Origin: Spirosoma terrae
Lineage (GTDB): Bacteria; Bacteroidota; Bacteroidia; Cytophagales; Spirosomataceae
Length of the DNA stretch: 64,000 nt
Direction of reading: 5' to 3'
NCBI RefSeq assembly: GCF_010435915.1
Contig: NZ_JAAFZH010000020.1
Span: forward strand, 1-64,000
Below the pieces are notes generated by a model that saw only the letters and a program-made list of their open reading frames with translations, was not told where the DNA came from and ran no database searches. Position 1 is the stretch's first letter. Every line of letters begins with the position of its first letter. The position numbers were made by a program, and so were the translations under genes. Of the stretch, positions 35,259-43,369 are shown piece by piece.

Positions 35259-37088
35259 ATGAATCAAGATTCAGATCAGAACGACCGCCGTGACGGTGAG
35301 TCTCGTTCCTTCGGTCGTCGGGATGACGGCCCCCGCTTTAACAGACAACGTAACGACGAGTCGCGCGATTCTAATGCCGACCGACCACGTTTCAACCGCA
35401 GCAACGACCGGTTCGATAGCGACAAACCTCGCTTCTCTCGCGACACGAACCGTGATGATAAACCCCGATTCAATAAAGATCGTAACGACCGTTCAGACAA
35501 TGACCGCCCGCGTTTCAATCGCGACGACAAACGGTCTGATAGTTTCGGCGATCGTCGCCCACGTTTTGATCGCGACCGGAATGATGAACGGCCACGCTTC
35601 AATCGGGACGATAAACCCCGTTTTGACCGCGACCGGAACGACAACCCTCGGGGTGGTCGCCGGGAAGGACGTTCCGACGACTCACGCAGGAACAGTAATG
35701 ACGAACGGCCACGTTTCAACAGAGACGATAAACCAGGTTTCGACCGTAGCAATAACCGTTTTGGCAACGAACGCCGATTTAATGATCGCAACGACGAACG
35801 GCCACGTTCCGACCGTAACAGCAACCGTTTCGGCGATAAACCCGATCGTTTTTCCGAAAATGATCGGCCCCGTTTCAATCGGGACGACAAACCCCGCTTT
35901 GACCGCAACGATGAGCGGCCACGCTTCAATCGGGAGGACAAACCTCGCTTTGATCGCAATGACGAGCGGCCCCGTTTCAATCGGGACGACAAACCACGCT
36001 TTGACCGCAATGACGAGCGGCCCCGTTTTAACCGGGACGACAAACCCCGCTTCGACCGGGATCGGAACGCCGATTCTGACAAGCCTAAATTCAAACGGGT
36101 AGGCGGTTTCCAGCGGGATGCCGACGAACGGAATCGCTTTGACCGCGATGAGAAACGTAGTGGAGACCGTCGTAGTTTCCGGAACCGTGATGATCAGAAT
36201 GAAGCCCCCCGTTTTTCGCCTGAACAACGGAAAGAATCGGGCGATCGCCGGATTGGTCGCTATTCCAAAGCACCGGATTATAACCTCGAACAAATCCGTA
36301 CCGAACGCTACGATAAACCGCGTGCTCCCCGGACACAGGACGAGAACGACCGGCCAAAACGTACAAAAACCACAGACGATGGGCTGACTCGTTTGAATCG
36401 CTACATTGCCAATTCGGGCGTTTGCTCCCGTCGGGAAGCCGACGAACTGATTGCGCGGGGCGATATTTCGGTGAACGGTAAAGTCGTTACGGAAATGGGC
36501 TTCAAAGTGAAAGAGGGCGACACCGTAAAATATGGTACTAAAACCCTTAATCCAGAGCGTTTTGTCTACGTCCTGTTGAATAAACCGAAGGATTATATCA
36601 CCACAACCGAGGACCCGGAAGAACGTAAAACCGTTATGGAACTGGTGGCTGACGCCGGTAATTTCCGGATGTATCCAGTCGGTCGTCTTGACCGTAACAC
36701 AACGGGGCTGCTCCTACTGACGAATGATGGCGAATTGGCTGATAAACTGACCCACCCATCGAACAACATTCGTAAAATCTATCAGGTTGAGTTAAGTAAG
36801 CCAATCACCAACGAAGATTTTGAAACCATCCAGCAGGGTATTACGCTCGAAGATGGTCCTATCAAACCCGATGCCTTAAGCATCGTAACGCCCGACGCCT
36901 ACGTAGTAGGTATTGAGATTCACTCAGGTCGGAACCGTATCGTGCGTCGTATTTTCGAACATTTAGGCTACGAAGTAACTAAACTCGACCGCACTACGTA
37001 TGCTGGCCTGACCAAAAAAGACCTGCCTCGTGGCAAATGGCGTTTCCTCGATCCGAAAGAAGTGGTGAAGTTGAAATACTTCAACTAG
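35259..37088 (+). CDS. rluB: RluB/RsuA-type pseudouridine synthase with long disordered head
   Basis: 609 residues, about 2.5 times the usual length. Residues 1-370 are a low-complexity Arg/Asp/Asn/Phe tract built from PRFNRDDKPRFDRN-like units, almost perfectly periodic (17 residues) between about 200 and 268. Then comes an S4 RNA-binding domain (LNRYIANSGVCSRREADELI, about 378-425) and the RsuA/RluB catalytic domain with the catalytic Asp in GRLDRNTTGLLLL (D478) and RNRIVRRIFEHLGYEV. It isomerises a uridine in 23S rRNA. The head probably acts as an RNA-binding or phase-separating region; this is inferred from composition. Confidence 0.92.
   Translation: MNQDSDQNDRRDGESRSFGRRDDGPRFNRQRNDESRDSNADRPRFNRSNDRFDSDKPRFSRDTNRDDKPRFNKDRNDRSDNDRPRFNRDDKRSDSFGDRRPRFDRDRNDERPRFNRDDKPRFDRDRNDNPRGGRREGRSDDSRRNSNDERPRFNRDDKPGFDRSNNRFGNERRFNDRNDERPRSDRNSNRFGDKPDRFSENDRPRFNRDDKPRFDRNDERPRFNREDKPRFDRNDERPRFNRDDKPRFDRNDERPRFNRDDKPRFDRDRNADSDKPKFKRVGGFQRDADERNRFDRDEKRSGDRRSFRNRDDQNEAPRFSPEQRKESGDRRIGRYSKAPDYNLEQIRTERYDKPRAPRTQDENDRPKRTKTTDDGLTRLNRYIANSGVCSRREADELIARGDISVNGKVVTEMGFKVKEGDTVKYGTKTLNPERFVYVLLNKPKDYITTTEDPEERKTVMELVADAGNFRMYPVGRLDRNTTGLLLLTNDGELADKLTHPSNNIRKIYQVELSKPITNEDFETIQQGITLEDGPIKPDALSIVTPDAYVVGIEIHSGRNRIVRRIFEHLGYEVTKLDRTTYAGLTKKDLPRGKWRFLDPKEVVKLKYFN
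35850..36066 (+). repeat. Tandem 51-bp coding repeats in the pseudouridine synthase
   Basis: Four to five units of about 51 bp, encoding DERPRFNRDDKPRFDRN with small changes. Units share long identical stretches such as CGGCCCCGTTTCAATCGGG, which favours copy-number change by slippage. Confidence 0.8.
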
Positions 37089-37097
37089 TTTACTTTT

Positions 37098-37170
37098 GAA
37101 TGAGTGATTGATAGAATGATTGAATAAGTGGCTTTTCTAGCAATTCAATCATTCTATCAATCACTCATTC
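37098..37170. repeat. Perfect 28-bp inverted repeat before deoC
   Basis: Arms 37098-37125 and 37143-37170: GAATGAGTGATTGATAGAAT and onward, perfectly complementary, loop 17 bases. It starts 9 bases after the pseudouridine synthase stop and ends 12 bases before the deoC start, so it occupies nearly the whole spacer. Confidence 0.85.
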
Positions 37171-37182
37171 TCCATTTAATCC

Positions 37183-37830
37183 ATGAATCACCTCTTCCCC
37201 TACATTGAGCGAACGTTACTCCGACCCAACGTAACGATCAACGAACAATACGACGCGTTGGATGAGGTGACTCAGCTCGGTATGGCGGGCCTGACCGTAT
37301 CGCCATTCTGGGTAAAGAAATTTCGGCGGGAACTGGGCGACGTTCATCCGGCGGTTCTGGCAACGGTTATTGGCTATCCGTTCGGCTACCAGCGTACCGA
37401 AGCCAAACAACTCGAAATTGAGTGGGCGTTACGTGACGGAGCCAACGAAATTGAGGTAGTCCTGAACACATCTGCTCTTTTTTCTCCCAACTCGGTCTGG
37501 TTAAAAATAGAACTCGCCAAACTAATTGCCCTTACACACGCTCAGGAGAAATTCGTCACCGTTATTCTGGAATCAGCGCTATTGTCGCCGGAGCAACTTC
37601 AGCATACTATTAACTTGGCGACTGACGCCGGAACTGATTTCATCAAAAACCAGACGGGTGCGCTGAAGGCCGACTTTTCGTTGGAATCGGCTTTAGCCTT
37701 TCGTCAAAACGTATCAAAATCGGTTGGTGTAAAGATTATCGCCGACGGAGCCACAGAAGCAGAGATGGAAACGCTGATCGCAGCGGGTATTGACCGATTG
37801 TCGCTGGAAGCGCCGACATCAAAAATTTAA
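37183..37830 (+). CDS. deoC: Deoxyribose-phosphate aldolase
   Basis: 215 residues, normal for DeoC. The start TLLRPNVT corresponds to the usual TLL-P opening. The Schiff-base Lys is in GTDFIKNQTG (near residue 163) and the second active-site Lys in VGVKIIADG (near 189); ANEIEVVLN is the acidic strand. It splits 2-deoxyribose 5-phosphate into glyceraldehyde 3-phosphate and acetaldehyde in deoxynucleoside catabolism. The usual KTSTG is KNQTG here, a mild deviation next to the catalytic Lys. Same strand as the pseudouridine synthase gene but separated by a long hairpin. Confidence 0.9.
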   Translation: MNHLFPYIERTLLRPNVTINEQYDALDEVTQLGMAGLTVSPFWVKKFRRELGDVHPAVLATVIGYPFGYQRTEAKQLEIEWALRDGANEIEVVLNTSALFSPNSVWLKIELAKLIALTHAQEKFVTVILESALLSPEQLQHTINLATDAGTDFIKNQTGALKADFSLESALAFRQNVSKSVGVKIIADGATEAEMETLIAAGIDRLSLEAPTSKI

Positions 37831-37841
37831 AGCCAATAGAG

Positions 37842-37892
37842 TTGACAGAAGTCTATCTTTCGTATACATTTAGAGACTTCTACATCTGTCAA
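37842..37892 (+). terminator. Imperfect hairpin between deoC and the TonB/YwqK gene
   Basis: TTGACAGA and AGTCT on the left pair with AGACT and TCTGTCAA on the right, with a six-base bulge (CTACAT-side). It starts 11 bases after the deoC stop. No clear T-run. Confidence 0.4.
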
Positions 37893-37896
37893 CCGA

Positions 37897-39351
37897 ATGA
37901 AATACGTACCGCTTACTCTCCTGCTTTTTTTAAGCTTTTCTGGCTTTTCTCAACAAACAGTCTACCAGGTTTTTGAAGTCGATAGTGCGGCTCAACCCCG
38001 TGGGGGAATTCCTTTTTTCAATACGTTTCTTCTGGCCAATCTACGCAAACCCATTACAGCCCAAGCAGTGGGCGTTGGTGGCCGTGTTATTGTAAGCGGC
38101 ATTGTCGAAACCGATGGTAGCGTATCCGATGTCAACGTAGCGATCAAACTAAGCCCCGACCTTGATCGGGAAGCAGTACGAGTCTTTTCGTTATTTAATG
38201 CCTGGAAACCCGCTCAAAAAAATGGTCAGGCAGTTCGGCAGAAAATCACCTTCCCCATTTTATTCCAACCGAACAAACCATTTGTTTACGCGAACGGCCA
38301 GCGTGTGAGCTATTATGACGAAGAAAATAGTCCAGCCTCGGATAGCAGCGCACGCACCCGCTATAAACAGATTGTACCTATTGATAATAACGGTGTACCC
38401 ACAGGCGATATGATCGTTTATGAGCGACGGAATAAAAGTTGGAAAGAGTCGTCCAGGCTAGCTCTGAAACGCCATAAAAATAGTCCCTCTCCGTATAGAG
38501 AGCCAACTTATATAGTTGGCGTTCAGGACGCAAACAACGAGTGGTATGGCGAAATATTCCTTGTCAATGAAGCAGGTACCATTCTTCGGCGGTCCACCTT
38601 CTTCCAGAGCAAACGTATCGGACCAGAACTAAGCTATTATCCCAATGGCTGTGTCTCAGAGAAGAATGAAGAGAGTGGCGATAAGTCTTCGATAACCAGC
38701 TGGCACTCGAACGGTCAGGTTAAGCAGATCAAAACAAGTAGCAAGCCCAAACCCTTGAGCCCGGAAGAGCCTGAAGTAGTAACGGCGTATTGGGATAGCA
38801 CAGGTCATCCGGAAGTCATCGACGGTAACGGCTATGCAACCTTCCGAACTGAAATTCCGTCCTATAAAGACACAACTCGCTATACGCTATTGACAGAACG
38901 GGGCCAGTATGTTAATGGCCTGAAGCAGGGAATCTGGACCGGACATTATGCCGATGGGTCCTACTTTTACGAAGAAACCTACGACAAAGGCATCTGTCAG
39001 GAAGGCAAAGCTAAAGGCGGTCAAGCCGATACGATACGCTATACTACCGTTAGCCAGCAACCCGAATTTGCGGGAGGAATGCAAGGGCTAGGGCGTTTTT
39101 TAAGCCAGAATTTAAGTTACCCAGCGACGGCGCAAAAAACCGGTGCTCAGGGCCGAGTGCACATTAGTTTTGTGGTTTGTACCGATGGCACCTTATGCGA
39201 TTATGAGGTCTTGAAGGGCGTTCAGCGCGATTTAGACCAGGAAGCGCTACGTGTGGTGAAGCAAATGAGCGGTAAGTGGAAGCCCGGTTCACTACGTGGT
39301 GAAAAGGTTCGGGTAAAATACAATATGCCGATCAATTTCACATTGAATTGA
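37897..39351 (+). CDS. TonB C-terminal / YwqK-repeat fusion protein
   Basis: 484 residues with a signal peptide (to about residue 18, SGFSQQ). Two TonB-C-like domains flank a central module. The first (about 40-125) has ITAQAVGVGGRVIVSG and LDREAVRVFSLFNAWKPA; the second (about 390-484) has PEFAGGMQGLGRFLSQNL, YPATAQKTGAQGRVHISF and the final VRVKYNMPINFTLN. The middle (about 215-360) holds YwqK/MORN-like repeats such as YPNGCVSEKNEESG, WHSNGQVKQI and GIWTGHYADGSYFYEE. There is no transmembrane anchor besides the signal, so it is not a classic energy transducer. Periplasmic scaffold function is inferred. Confidence 0.8.
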   Translation: MKYVPLTLLLFLSFSGFSQQTVYQVFEVDSAAQPRGGIPFFNTFLLANLRKPITAQAVGVGGRVIVSGIVETDGSVSDVNVAIKLSPDLDREAVRVFSLFNAWKPAQKNGQAVRQKITFPILFQPNKPFVYANGQRVSYYDEENSPASDSSARTRYKQIVPIDNNGVPTGDMIVYERRNKSWKESSRLALKRHKNSPSPYREPTYIVGVQDANNEWYGEIFLVNEAGTILRRSTFFQSKRIGPELSYYPNGCVSEKNEESGDKSSITSWHSNGQVKQIKTSSKPKPLSPEEPEVVTAYWDSTGHPEVIDGNGYATFRTEIPSYKDTTRYTLLTERGQYVNGLKQGIWTGHYADGSYFYEETYDKGICQEGKAKGGQADTIRYTTVSQQPEFAGGMQGLGRFLSQNLSYPATAQKTGAQGRVHISFVVCTDGTLCDYEVLKGVQRDLDQEALRVVKQMSGKWKPGSLRGEKVRVKYNMPINFTLN

Positions 39352-39394
39352 GGTTAACTAACAAGGCTACAGGTTAAAACCCGGAAACTGGTTG

Positions 39395-39402
39395 TAAATT
39401 TG
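39395..39402 (+). promoter_or_regulatory. -7 box TAAATTTG for gcvT
   Basis: Exact TAnnTTTG 19 bases before ATG 39422; leader only about 12 bases. No TTG at standard distance. Confidence 0.5.
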
Positions 39403-39421
39403 CCGGATAACTCCTGCGTAC

Positions 39422-40513
39422 ATGTCGCTCAAGCAAGTCACTCTTCATCATATTCATCAGCAGTTAGGCGCTAAAATTGTGCCATTTGCGGGTTTTGAGA
39501 TGCCCGTTCGTTATTCTTCTGATCTCGAAGAACACAATACCGTTCGCAATGGCGTGGGCATTTTCGATGTCTCGCACATGGGCGAGTTCATTCTCAAAGG
39601 CGAAGGTGCGCTTGGCCTTATTCAGAAAGTATCGGCCAATGACGCCAGTATCCTTTACGACGGTAAAGTTCAGTACAGCTACCTGCCCAACGGCCGGGGT
39701 GGTATTGTCGACGACCTGCTGGTTTATCGGATCAGCGCTACAGAATATATGCTGGTTGTTAATGCGTCGAACATTGATAAAGACTGGAACTGGATCAATC
39801 AATACGCACCGGATTACGACGTAACACTCGTAAACGTATCGGACGATATAAGTCTGTTTGCCGTTCAGGGGCCATTAGCGGCTAAAGCGCTGGAATCGTT
39901 AACAACCGCCAAGCTGGATTCGATGGATTACTACACCTTCGAAAAAACGGATTTTGCGGGATATGCCAACGTAATTGTATCGGCAACTGGCTACACAGGA
40001 GCGGGTGGTTTTGAGATCTACGTAGCCAACGATCAGGCCGAAGGCGTATGGAATGCCATCATGGAAGCCGGAAAACCGTACGACATCAAGCCAATTGGAT
40101 TGGGAGCCCGTGATACGCTACGTCTCGAAATGGGTTATAACCTATACGGCAACGACATTACCGACGAAACCTCGCCCATTGAAGCGGGCCTGGGCTGGGT
40201 TACCAAATTTACCCACGATTTCGTTGACGCGGAGGTACTCAAACAACAAAAAGAACAGGGTATCAGCAAAAAACTGGTTGGCTTCGAAATGATTGATCGT
40301 GGTATTCCACGGGGTCACTACGAACTGGCCGATGCAGATGGAAATATCATTGGCGAAGTTACCTCCGGTACACAATCGCCAACACTCGGCAAAGGCATTG
40401 GCCTGGGCTACGTTCCTACCGCTTTCAGCAAGCCCGGCTCTGAACTTTTCGTTAAAGTCCGCGACCGGCTCCTGAAAGCCCAGATCATTAAACTACCTTT
40501 TGTCAAGAAATAA
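39422..40513 (+). CDS. gcvT: Glycine cleavage system aminomethyltransferase (T protein)
   Basis: 363 residues, normal length. It opens LHHIHQQLGAKIVPFAGFEMPV, then GIFDVSHMGEFILKG, the folate-binding region with YTGAGGFEIYV and GLGARDTLRLEMGYNLYGND, and the C-terminal barrel with GFEMIDRGIPRGHYEL and SPTLGKGIGLGYV. It transfers the methylene group of the aminomethyl-lipoyl H protein to tetrahydrofolate and releases ammonia. The P and H genes are not adjacent. It has its own -7 box. A repeat element of family A directly follows. Confidence 0.96.
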   Translation: MSLKQVTLHHIHQQLGAKIVPFAGFEMPVRYSSDLEEHNTVRNGVGIFDVSHMGEFILKGEGALGLIQKVSANDASILYDGKVQYSYLPNGRGGIVDDLLVYRISATEYMLVVNASNIDKDWNWINQYAPDYDVTLVNVSDDISLFAVQGPLAAKALESLTTAKLDSMDYYTFEKTDFAGYANVIVSATGYTGAGGFEIYVANDQAEGVWNAIMEAGKPYDIKPIGLGARDTLRLEMGYNLYGNDITDETSPIEAGLGWVTKFTHDFVDAEVLKQQKEQGISKKLVGFEMIDRGIPRGHYELADADGNIIGEVTSGTQSPTLGKGIGLGYVPTAFSKPGSELFVKVRDRLLKAQIIKLPFVKK

Positions 40514-40621
40514 CCGGGATTCACCGGATTGATGGATTAATCAGATTTTGTTTTCCATGAAGCGCTTTGAAGAAGCGAAAGACAAAATCTGGTTAATCCA
40601 CTAATCCCCTAAATCCCGGTT
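40512..40621. repeat. Long intergenic inverted repeat, family A copy 2
   Basis: Outer arms AACCGGGATT (40512-40521) and AATCCCGGTT (40612-40621), continuing as imperfect arms through GGATTAA and CAGATTTTGT for about 45 bases. The centre has the nested hairpin CGCTT-TGAAG-AAGCG followed by AAAGACAAAATC, the same design as at 17390-17502. The left end overlaps the last two bases of the gcvT stop. Confidence 0.85.
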
Positions 40622-40628
40622 CAGAAAC

Positions 40629-41339
40629 ATGAAACAGATTGATGTTTGCTTAACGCCTGATTTACTTCAGCTACACAAAATAGAGAATACCATTGTTGTG
40701 GTGGCCGACGTATTTCGGGCAACGTCGTGCATGGTCACGGCTTTCGCGTATGGCGTAAACAGTATTATACCGGTTGCTACAGTCGAAGAATGCCGCCAGT
40801 GGCAGGAACGGGGTTATCTGGCAGCCGCCGAACGTAACGCCCGTAAAGTAGAAGGCTTTGAGTTAGATAACTCGCCCTTTACGTATATGGACGAGCAGAT
40901 ACGCGGAGCTGACGTAGCCATGACAACCACCAATGGTACGCTGGCCATCACAAAATCACGGGGGGCCGTAAAAGTTCTCGTGGGCTCGTTCCTCAACCTC
41001 GATGCGATTGCGCGTTTTCTGCACAGCGAACGCTATGACGTACTGGTCTTGTGTGCTGGCTGGAAAGGTCGGGTGAATCTGGAAGATACACTCTTCGCAG
41101 GCGCCCTGGTCGACCGTCTGAAAGACAATTACGCGATGGCCGAAGATAGTGCCATTATGGCCTGGAGACTGTATGTACAGGGGAAAGATAATTTGACGAG
41201 CTATCTCGCCAATTCGTCTCACATTCGGCGTTTACAACGACTGGGTATTCAGAAAGACATTCCCTATTGCCTCCAGCACGACTTATATGACGTTGTTCCT
41301 GTTCTGCGGGGCAATTCGCTGGTGAGTATGACAGTATAA
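40629..41339 (+). CDS. comB: 2-phosphosulfolactate phosphatase family protein (ComB)
   Basis: 236 residues. The ComB fold is recognisable by VVVADVFRATSCMVTAFAYG, ARKVEGFELDNSP, the acidic/Thr motif DVAMTTTNGTLAI, VLCAGWKGRVNLEDTLFAGAL and the C-terminal DVVPVLRG. In methanogens it removes phosphate from 2-phosphosulfolactate in coenzyme M synthesis. No coenzyme M genes are present here; in Bacteroidota a role in sulfolactate or sulfonolipid metabolism is a possible alternative, which remains inference. Immediately downstream of a long repeat; a hairpin follows the stop. Confidence 0.88.
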   Translation: MKQIDVCLTPDLLQLHKIENTIVVVADVFRATSCMVTAFAYGVNSIIPVATVEECRQWQERGYLAAAERNARKVEGFELDNSPFTYMDEQIRGADVAMTTTNGTLAITKSRGAVKVLVGSFLNLDAIARFLHSERYDVLVLCAGWKGRVNLEDTLFAGALVDRLKDNYAMAEDSAIMAWRLYVQGKDNLTSYLANSSHIRRLQRLGIQKDIPYCLQHDLYDVVPVLRGNSLVSMTV

Positions 41340-41349
41340 AGAAAGGAAA

Positions 41350-41397
41350 GGTAGTCAATTCGCTGGGCCTATGCTACGTATCAGCGAGTTGACTACC
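41350..41397. terminator. Hairpin between comB and acyl carrier protein gene
   Basis: 16-bp stem GGTAGTCAATTCGCTG (41350-41365) with CAGCGAGTTGACTACC (41382-41397), one G-U pair. It lies between convergent genes and likely serves both. Confidence 0.65.
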
Positions 41398-41401
41398 TGC
41401 A

Positions 41402-41698
41402 TTATGCAGCAACCGATACCTGCTGTTCGTATTGCAGGTAATCCAGAACCCCCTGCATGGTGGTTAGTTTTCCGTAATCTTCATCCGGAATTCGAATACC
41501 GAATTCCTGTTCCAGCTGCATAATCAAATCAACTGTATCGAGGCTATCCAGACCCAGATCACGAACAAAATGAACATCGTTCGTAACAGCACTCTCTGAG
41601 ACGCCAAAGTTTTTCAATATTTCTGTAACACGCTCTTTCATGATAGATTTGGTATGAAGTTCATAGCCGTTGGCTAGGTAACGGTCCGTTAATTGCAT
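41402..41698 (-). CDS. Acyl carrier protein
   Basis: 98 residues from the first ATG, which has a good A-rich leader (AGGAAAACAACAAATG). An inner ATG at 41641 (MKERVTEILKNF) would give 79 residues, the standard ACP size; either may be used. The phosphopantetheine site is DLGLDSLDTVDL, followed by LEQEFGIRIPDEDYGKLTT, the acidic helix II and III pattern of ACP. It carries acyl chains for fatty acid, lipid or polyketide synthesis. It is a stand-alone copy, not next to fabF or fabD, which suggests a specialised ACP. The type III polyketide synthase at 53446 would not normally need an ACP. Confidence 0.88.
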   Translation of the reverse strand: MQLTDRYLANGYELHTKSIMKERVTEILKNFGVSESAVTNDVHFVRDLGLDSLDTVDLIMQLEQEFGIRIPDEDYGKLTTMQGVLDYLQYEQQVSVAA

Positions 41699-41916
41699 TT
41701 GTTGTTTTCCTAATCAATTTTTAACCATTGACCCGCTCAGCGCCATAAGCGTTGTACTTTTTCCGGAAAGTTCTCTTTCGGATTACAATCCGGTATCATA
41801 CTACGCACATAGCCAGATACACAATACGATCATTTTTGTGCCTTTACGCTGACGTAGCGAATACAACTCAACGGCATCCGCCAGCTATTACCGACGAACG
41901 TTACGTTGCCAATGAA

Positions 41917-43254
41917 CTAGGGGTTTGCTACAAGTGACTCACCCAACAACCGCTTTAGCTCTAACTGATTAAGCAGCAGCTGATACTGAAAATTCAACCG
42001 CCCTAACTCAGCTTCTTCAACGCCTGTTTCGGCGCTCTGCAACTCTACATTCGTGATGACACCGTTTCGGAGACGGGCATTGGCAATTTCCAGCGCTTTG
42101 CGCGCCTGTAACACCTGCGTTTCGAGGTTAGCAAGCCGGGTCTGATTACTACGTATGTCGGCGTTTAACTGCGCAATGGTCTGACGCAACTGCGCGTTGG
42201 CGTTATCGACCGCGTAGCGACTGGCATTCAGATTTAGTTGGGCTACCTGATTTTGCAGTTTGTAACGCTTTCCCGAATAGATCGGAGCGACAATGTTAAC
42301 CCCCGCAACCATATTAGGCCGTAATTGCTCTACATTTAATGGATAGCCATTTTTGTAGCCTGCCGATCCACTAAAACCAATGGAGGGCTGCCCCGCCCGC
42401 TGGCTCACCAGGATGTCGGTTTCTGCTGCTTTTACGCGATCCTGGGCTAACTGAATATCCTTATTGCCGGTCGACGCATTCTGAAACTGCCCATCAAGAT
42501 CGAATAACTGCACCGGAGTTGGCTGAGACCCTAACTGGAATTGCTGAATAGCCTGACCGGTAGTAGGTTGTGTATTTCCGGTCAGATACGTGAGTACCGC
42601 CAACTGACGCTCCAGTTGATTCTGTAGTTCAATCTTACGATTCACGGCTATCTTCACTCGTACTTCCTGCGACAATACGTCGTACTGTAATGCATCGCCG
42701 TTCTGTAACCGGCTCGCCAGCAGCCGAACATTGGCTCCGGCCGTTTTGATGACCGAATCCTGAACGATAATTCCCTGCTGTAAAAACCCGACACCATAAT
42801 AAGCAGCCGCTACCTGATACGCCAGATTCTGCTGCGTAAGCTCATATTGCCGACGTAAAATCTGGACGTTATCCGTGGCCTGTTTGATAGCCGCGTCCGT
42901 ACGGCCAAAATCGTAAATAGTTTGCCCAACCGATACGTTCGCGTTGATGCTATTGTTCGGTGCCAGCTTGGCCACTACCTCCTGCCCGTTGAGCGGAACC
43001 GCAAATTGCGGCACGGGCGTAATGTAGTTGTAGGAACCATTCAGCGCTACGTTAGGCCGCATGCTGGTACGCGCAATATCGACGCGGACCTCACCCGCCT
43101 GGAGCTGTTGCTGCTGCTGTTTCAACACTGGGTAATTGGCATTAGCCTGCTGAAGCAGGGTCCGCAACTCGTCGGGTAGTTGAATCGGTGTGTTTTGAGC
43201 CTGAGCCAGAGTAATTGTCGATAAAAGACTCAGTATTACATATTTCAAATTCAT
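41917..43254 (-). CDS. TolC-family outer-membrane efflux protein
   Basis: 445 residues. Signal peptide to about residue 19 (STITLAQAQ). Two TolC repeats: VGQTIYDFGRTDAAIKQA in the first and VNIVAPIYSGKRYKLQNQ in the second, each followed by long helical coiled coils (QLNLNASRYAVDNANAQL; NLETQVLQARKALEIAN), then NGVITNVELQSAETGVEEAEL near the end. It forms the trimeric outer-membrane channel of the efflux system encoded by the two upstream genes on the same strand. Confidence 0.95.
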   Translation of the reverse strand: MNLKYVILSLLSTITLAQAQNTPIQLPDELRTLLQQANANYPVLKQQQQQLQAGEVRVDIARTSMRPNVALNGSYNYITPVPQFAVPLNGQEVVAKLAPNNSINANVSVGQTIYDFGRTDAAIKQATDNVQILRRQYELTQQNLAYQVAAAYYGVGFLQQGIIVQDSVIKTAGANVRLLASRLQNGDALQYDVLSQEVRVKIAVNRKIELQNQLERQLAVLTYLTGNTQPTTGQAIQQFQLGSQPTPVQLFDLDGQFQNASTGNKDIQLAQDRVKAAETDILVSQRAGQPSIGFSGSAGYKNGYPLNVEQLRPNMVAGVNIVAPIYSGKRYKLQNQVAQLNLNASRYAVDNANAQLRQTIAQLNADIRSNQTRLANLETQVLQARKALEIANARLRNGVITNVELQSAETGVEEAELGRLNFQYQLLLNQLELKRLLGESLVANP

Positions 43255-43369
43255 GACTGGAAAAGTCTTATGGTTTATCGTTTTGAGTTCGTGGTTTATG
43301 GTTAGTCTTGCGGAGTTGTTGACTACCTCAACTAACTATCGACGTTGAACCCAAAACCATAAACGCAGA

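Noticed and set aside
35276..36293. Long open frames on both strands over the RDD-repeat head
   Set aside because: They arise because the repeat lacks stops in several frames; the composition is unnatural and there is no homology.
43261..43369. Hairpin between the EmrB and TolC genes
   Set aside because: Only a 10-base match (GTTTATGGTT) with a long, poorly paired interior; too weak to call.
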